Source: an uncultured Christensenella sp.
Lineage (GTDB): Bacteria > Bacillota > Clostridia > Christensenellales > Borkfalkiaceae
Assembly (NCBI GenBank): GCA_910578565.1
Contig: CAJTQF010000004.1
Location: 62,001 to 126,000, forward strand
Direction: 5' to 3'
Length of the DNA: 64,000 nucleotides
The notes below the pieces were generated by a model. The model did no database searches, was not told the origin of the DNA, and saw nothing but the letters and a program-made list of their open reading frames with translations. Made by a program: the position numbers and the translations under genes. Shown piece after piece: positions 60,555 through 64,000 of the stretch (position 1 is the first letter of the stretch; the number at the start of each line of letters is the position of its first letter).

Positions 60555-60586
60555 AAATTTCTCATATAATTGTATATGAGAAATTT
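60555..60586. repeat. Perfect 14-bp inverted repeat over a start codon
   Basis: AAATTTCTCATATA and TATATGAGAAATTT flank ATTG. The right arm includes the ATG at 60576 of the next gene; the left arm contains a TATAAT. It is a candidate operator. Confidence 0.5.
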
Positions 60587-61118
60587 ATCTTTTAATGAGT
60601 GCAAATGCGATTTAAGATATTTAATTGCAGTAATTATTACTTTTTTATGTGCAATTATATGTGGCATAGTACTATATAAAGTTGCTTCAATTAACATTTA
60701 CTTTAAAAATTTTGCGGAAGATTATGTTTATTATGTTTTCAATTTTAAAAATTCAAAGCTAATCTTTTCGCATATTTTAAGTGAACTCATTTATATTTAT
60801 TTGTTTTTTATAATAGGTTATTTTACACGATTCAAATATCTGACTTTGATTTTAGTTTTTATCCGAGGTTTGTATTTTACAGTATATGTAGCAATTTTAT
60901 TTGAACTGGTTACTTTCGGCGGCATTACTGTCGCCATACTGGTGTTTATACCAACTTATATAATTTCATTTGCATTTTGCTGGTTTATTTCAGAGTATTG
61001 CAAACTCATTAATAAAAAATATATATTTTTCGTTCCTGCGATACTGGCGCTTACGAACACAGTTGTTTTGACTATCTTGGTGAACGTTGTTTTCAGGGTG
61101 GTAATCGTTATCGTATAA
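60576..61118 (+). CDS. Multi-pass membrane protein, perhaps SpoIIM-related
   Basis: 180 aa from the ATG at 60576; a TTG two codons earlier is less likely. About five hydrophobic helices spread over the length. The gene precedes dacF-type and lysA genes. The general size and layout recall SpoIIM-like proteins of sporulating Clostridia, but no motif confirms it. No ribosome binding site is visible; a TATAAT ends 6 nt before the ATG, so the mRNA may be leaderless. It is probably the first host gene beyond the element. Confidence 0.5.
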   Translation: MRNLSFNECKCDLRYLIAVIITFLCAIICGIVLYKVASINIYFKNFAEDYVYYVFNFKNSKLIFSHILSELIYIYLFFIIGYFTRFKYLTLILVFIRGLYFTVYVAILFELVTFGGITVAILVFIPTYIISFAFCWFISEYCKLINKKYIFFVPAILALTNTVVLTILVNVVFRVVIVIV

Positions 61119-61146
61119 TAAATAATTTTTTTCGCATAATAATTTT

Positions 61147-62310
61147 ATGAAAAAATTATTAGCTATTCTTGGTACAGCGTGCATGCTTTGCGGCGGTACA
61201 TTGGCTGCGGGAGCGAAACTTACTCCTTCGGCAGAAAGTATTTCTCTTACTAAAGGTTGCAAGGCTTCTTATCTCATAGATTACGGCACAGGCGAGTGTA
61301 TATATAAAGAAAATGAAACTACCCGTATGCCGATAGCAAGCGTTTGCAAAGTTATGACTTTGACGGTTTGTTTTGACGCTATAAATGAAGGCAAGCTGTC
61401 AATTGACGATATTGTTACAGCCAGTGAAAATGCGGCGGGAATGGGCGGTTCACAGGTTTTTCTGGGAAGCGGTTGCCAGTATCCTTTGGGGCAGCTTATT
61501 AAAAGCATTATAGTTTGCTCGGCGAACGATAGTTGTGTAGCGGTGTCGGAAGCTGTTGCGGGCAGCGAAGAAGGGTTTGTAGCGCAAATGAATAAGAAAG
61601 CAACAGAATTGGGTTGTACGGATACTTTGTTTGCAAACTGTACGGGATTACCTAAGGAAACACAATATTCCTGCGCAAAAGACGTTGCTATTATGTTCCG
61701 CAGTTTGCTTGAAAACGAATGCTATTACAATTACAGCAAAATTTGGCTTGAAGATTTTGTTCATCCCGATAACAGGGTCACTTCAATGACAAATACCAAT
61801 AAATTGATAAGAAAGTATTCAAACTGCGACGGCGGTAAAACCGGATTTACAAATGAAGCGGGATTCTGTCTTACTGCAACAGCAAAGAAGGATAATATGC
61901 GCCTTATTTCAGTTGTTTTAGGGGCGGACAGTAGCGATAACCGTTTTAAATCAACGGTAAATATGTTTGATTACGGTTTTGCAAACTATAAAAATAAAAT
62001 TGTTTTAGACAAAGACGTTACATTGAACGATGAGTTTGCTGTAGCCGGCGGTAAAAAGGATAGTTTTGCCGTGTGTCCGGAACGAAACAGTTATGTGTTT
62101 TCGGCTGCAGATAAGACGCCGGACGTTACTCACAATCTTGTAGCATATAAAGTAAAGGCTCCTGTTGCAAAAGGTCAGGTAGTAGGTAAAATAGAAGTTT
62201 ACAAAGACGGCGTTTTATGTGACACAGTAAACGTTGTGGCGGCGGAAGAAGTGAAAAAAGCAAACTTCGGAGACAACTTTGTAACTATTCTTGAAAATTG
62301 GTCAATTTAA
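61147..62310 (+). CDS. dacF: D-alanyl-D-alanine carboxypeptidase (peptidase S11, DacF-like)
   Basis: 387 aa. Signal peptide (aa 1-22). All three active-site motifs are present: SxxK as SVCK (S65, K68; usually STTK), SxN as SAN (S125-N127), and KTG (K231). The C-terminal PBP5-associated beta domain covers aa 285-375. It trims the terminal D-Ala from peptidoglycan stem peptides, outside the membrane. The unusual cysteine in SVCK is noted. DacF sits in sporulation operons in Bacillus; here the next gene is lysA. The symbol is by similarity of type, not certain. Confidence 0.88.
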   Translation: MKKLLAILGTACMLCGGTLAAGAKLTPSAESISLTKGCKASYLIDYGTGECIYKENETTRMPIASVCKVMTLTVCFDAINEGKLSIDDIVTASENAAGMGGSQVFLGSGCQYPLGQLIKSIIVCSANDSCVAVSEAVAGSEEGFVAQMNKKATELGCTDTLFANCTGLPKETQYSCAKDVAIMFRSLLENECYYNYSKIWLEDFVHPDNRVTSMTNTNKLIRKYSNCDGGKTGFTNEAGFCLTATAKKDNMRLISVVLGADSSDNRFKSTVNMFDYGFANYKNKIVLDKDVTLNDEFAVAGGKKDSFAVCPERNSYVFSAADKTPDVTHNLVAYKVKAPVAKGQVVGKIEVYKDGVLCDTVNVVAAEEVKKANFGDNFVTILENWSI

Positions 62311-62324
62311 GTTGAATCCTTTCA

Positions 62325-62360
62325 GGTGCTTGCGAATATTTGCGGGCGCCGATATTTTTT
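62325..62360 (+). terminator. Intrinsic terminator after the carboxypeptidase gene
   Basis: GGTGCTTGC and GCGGGCGCC pair with two G-U pairs around an 8-nt loop, then GATATTTTTT. Confidence 0.7.
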
Positions 62361-62388
62361 GTGTGCAATTTATATATAATCAATTTAT

Positions 62389-62417
62389 TTGACTATTTTA
62401 ATGTGCTTTGATAAAAT
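62389..62417 (+). promoter_or_regulatory. Sigma-A promoter of lysA
   Basis: TTGACT, 17-nt spacer, TAAAAT, 30 nt before the lysA start. Confidence 0.75.
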
Positions 62418-62447
62418 GAACAGGTAATTATCTTTTTGGTGATGTTA

Positions 62448-63773
62448 ATGAACGAAAGAGAAACGTTAAAAATTAATAGCAAAGGGCATTTGGAAATAGG
62501 CGGAGCGGACTCTGTTGAGTTGGCAAACCGTTTCGGCACACCTTTGTACGTTTTTGACGAAGCGCACATAAGAAATATGATGCGCGTTTACAAAAATACT
62601 CTCGAAACGGAGTATGGCGGAAACGGTCAGGTTTTGTATGCTTCAAAGGCATTTTCCTGCATGGCTATTTATGCGATTGCCAAACAGGAAAATATCGGTA
62701 TCGACGTGGTTTCCGGCGGTGAGCTGTATACTGCTTTAAAAGCCGGATTTGACGCTTCAAATATATATTTTCACGGAAATAATAAACTGTCAGATGAATT
62801 AGAACTTGCTGTTGAAAATGAAGTAGGTTGCATAGTTGTTGACTCGTACCGTGAAGCTGATATTCTGAATTTGATTGCCGAAAAACACAATTTGACACAA
62901 AGCGTTCTGATAAGAATTAATCCCGGAATCGAAGCACACACGCACGCATTTGTTCAGACCGCGAGAACGGACAGTAAATTCGGTTTTTCTGTATCCGACG
63001 GCGCGGCGGAAGAAATGGTTAAATATATTTTGGGCAAACCAAATCTTCGTCTTAAAGGTTTTCACTGTCATATAGGTTCGCAGATTTTTGAAAAACAATC
63101 TTTTGTACTCGCAGCAGAAAAAGTTATGGACTTTATGGCGGATATAAAGAAGAAACATAGTTATAATGCGGAAACTTTGAATATCGGCGGCGGTTTCGGA
63201 ATCTGGTACAACAGCGAAGATCCCGAACTTAAATATAACGATTATGCAGAATATCTTAAAGCGTTGATATCGGCAATTAGAAACAAGGCAAAAGTTCACT
63301 CATTGAAAGAGCCTTATCTGGTAATTGAACCGGGGCGGTCAATTGTAGGTGAAGCGGGTATAACGCTGTATACCGTAGGCGCCATTAAAGAAATCCGCGG
63401 AGTTAAAAAATATGTTGCCGTTGACGGCGGAATGTTTGATAATCCCAGATACGCGCTTTATCAATCAAAATATACTGTTTTACTCGCAAACCGCGCAAAT
63501 GAAAAGTGTGTTGAAAAGGTTTCGGTTGCCGGTAAATGTTGCGAAAGCGGTGATTTGATTGCCGTGGACGTTGCTCTGCCGAAAGCCGAAAGCGGCGATA
63601 TAATGGCGGTGCTGTCAACAGGGGCGTACAATTACTCGATGGCAAGCAATTATAACAGAAATTTAATTCCGGCTGCGGTTCTGGTTAAAGACGGTAAAGC
63701 GGAATATATTATCAAACATCAATCTTATGACGACATTATCAGAAACGACGTCGTCCCCGGTTATTTGAAATGA
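62448..63773 (+). CDS. lysA: Diaminopimelate decarboxylase
   Basis: 441 aa from the ATG at 62448, behind GGTGAT; a further ATG at 62442 is possible. It converts meso-diaminopimelate to lysine using PLP. Visible marks: PLP lysine in YASKAF (K67), GCIVVDS, HCHIGSQI, the glycine-rich GGGFGIWY phosphate loop, EPGRSIVGEAG, and CCESGD near the C-terminus, which supplies an active-site cysteine across the dimer. The last base of its stop lies inside the start of the next gene (ATGA overlap), so the two are coupled. Confidence 0.93.
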   Translation: MNERETLKINSKGHLEIGGADSVELANRFGTPLYVFDEAHIRNMMRVYKNTLETEYGGNGQVLYASKAFSCMAIYAIAKQENIGIDVVSGGELYTALKAGFDASNIYFHGNNKLSDELELAVENEVGCIVVDSYREADILNLIAEKHNLTQSVLIRINPGIEAHTHAFVQTARTDSKFGFSVSDGAAEEMVKYILGKPNLRLKGFHCHIGSQIFEKQSFVLAAEKVMDFMADIKKKHSYNAETLNIGGGFGIWYNSEDPELKYNDYAEYLKALISAIRNKAKVHSLKEPYLVIEPGRSIVGEAGITLYTVGAIKEIRGVKKYVAVDGGMFDNPRYALYQSKYTVLLANRANEKCVEKVSVAGKCCESGDLIAVDVALPKAESGDIMAVLSTGAYNYSMASNYNRNLIPAAVLVKDGKAEYIIKHQSYDDIIRNDVVPGYLK

Positions 63774-64000
63774 ATCCTATAGTTTATCAAGTTTTTTATT
63801 ATCTGTCTGCGGCCATCGCTATACTGTTTGTGTTTGTTCCGCATGAATTTGCGCATGCCTATTCCGCTTACAGAAACGGAGACCTGACTGCTAAATATTA
63901 CGGCAGGCTAACTTTAAACCCTGTCAAGCACTTTGACCTTATGGGCTTTTTGCTGTGCGTTTTAGCCGGGTTTGGTTGGGCAAAACCCGTTCCCATAAAC
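63770..64000 (+). CDS. M50-family (site-2 protease-like) membrane metalloprotease, 3' end cut by the window
   Basis: 77 codons are visible, starting with an ATGA overlap with lysA. The first helix contains HEFAHA, the HExxH zinc site, at about aa 25-29, and LNPVKHFDLMG gives the NPxxHxD element; GWAKPVPIN follows. This is the small M50 family often encoded next to cell-wall and ribosome-biogenesis genes. The rest lies beyond the window. Confidence 0.85.
   Translation, partial: MNPIVYQVFYYLSAAIAILFVFVPHEFAHAYSAYRNGDLTAKYYGRLTLNPVKHFDLMGFLLCVLAGFGWAKPVPIN

Noticed and set aside
62799..63299. 166-codon minus-strand frame
   Set aside because: It is antisense to lysA, whose motifs are complete.

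Overview
The window is low-GC Gram-positive DNA, most likely from an uncultured gut-type Clostridia (Bacillota). Evidence: strong AGGAGG-type ribosome binding sites, sigma-A promoters of the TTGACA-17-TATAAT type, a meso-diaminopimelate pathway gene (lysA), TndX-like large serine recombinases and a Tn916-type sigma-like/HTH regulator pair. No rRNA, tRNA or CRISPR array was seen. About 60 kb (1 to about 60,500) reads as one large integrative mobile element, possibly conjugative. Its left end, and any relaxase or type IV secretion genes, lie outside the window. The last 3.5 kb (dacF-type carboxypeptidase, lysA, M50 protease) is ordinary chromosome.

Layout. 1-1062: a HipA-like kinase, open at the left edge. 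1241-6601: small accessory genes (DUF4262, YkgJ-type cysteine cluster, zinc ribbon, a protein with an SSB-like C-terminal tip, a broken zinc-ribbon gene). 6611-24148: a long plus-strand array behind a strong promoter and a terminator-ended leader, carrying an SSB, a MoxR-type AAA+ ATPase with a CobT-like VWA partner, a nucleoside deoxyribosyltransferase-like enzyme, about ten unrecognised small proteins (two of them paralogues), a DUF4942-type DNA methyltransferase, a NADAR/YbiA protein and a second methyltransferase with a winged-helix tail. 24205-25845: a strong promoter, an FMN riboswitch and terminator, then a secreted protein that is not a recognisable riboflavin gene. 25981-35081: a second promoter-leader-terminator module and two more terminators, then a recombination operon (YqaJ exonuclease, RecD2 helicase, a candidate ssDNA-annealing protein, a CHC2/TOPRIM primase-like protein).

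35254-54401 is an AT-rich cell-surface region: an XRE regulator, an ECF sigma factor, a secreted C39-like protein, a candidate membrane anti-sigma factor, and a 16-kb operon for two very large exported proteins (2026 and 1331 aa), two membrane proteins and a 1479-aa membrane-anchored GLUG/MBG protein. The C39-like gene and the 16-kb operon share an upstream motif (TTGC..CT, 7-8 nt, GTCTAAT) that looks like an ECF promoter, so the element seems to carry its own sigma regulon. 54402-60575 is the recombination end: stacked hairpins, the sigma-like/HTH pair, an HTH-like regulator, a small DUF6870-like protein, two overlapping serine recombinase genes, then a gene-free 0.5 kb with a 21-bp inverted repeat, a promoter-to-terminator stretch that could be a noncoding RNA, and 25-bp direct repeats.

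The strongest candidates for something undescribed are the FMN-riboswitch-controlled secreted protein (with a flavin-linked NADAR gene 2.5 kb upstream), the element-encoded ECF regulon for giant surface proteins, the MoxR/VWA pair with an altered Walker B and an HExGH motif, the twin attenuator leaders, and the candidate RNA at the element edge. All assignments are by reading the sequence; no database search was possible.
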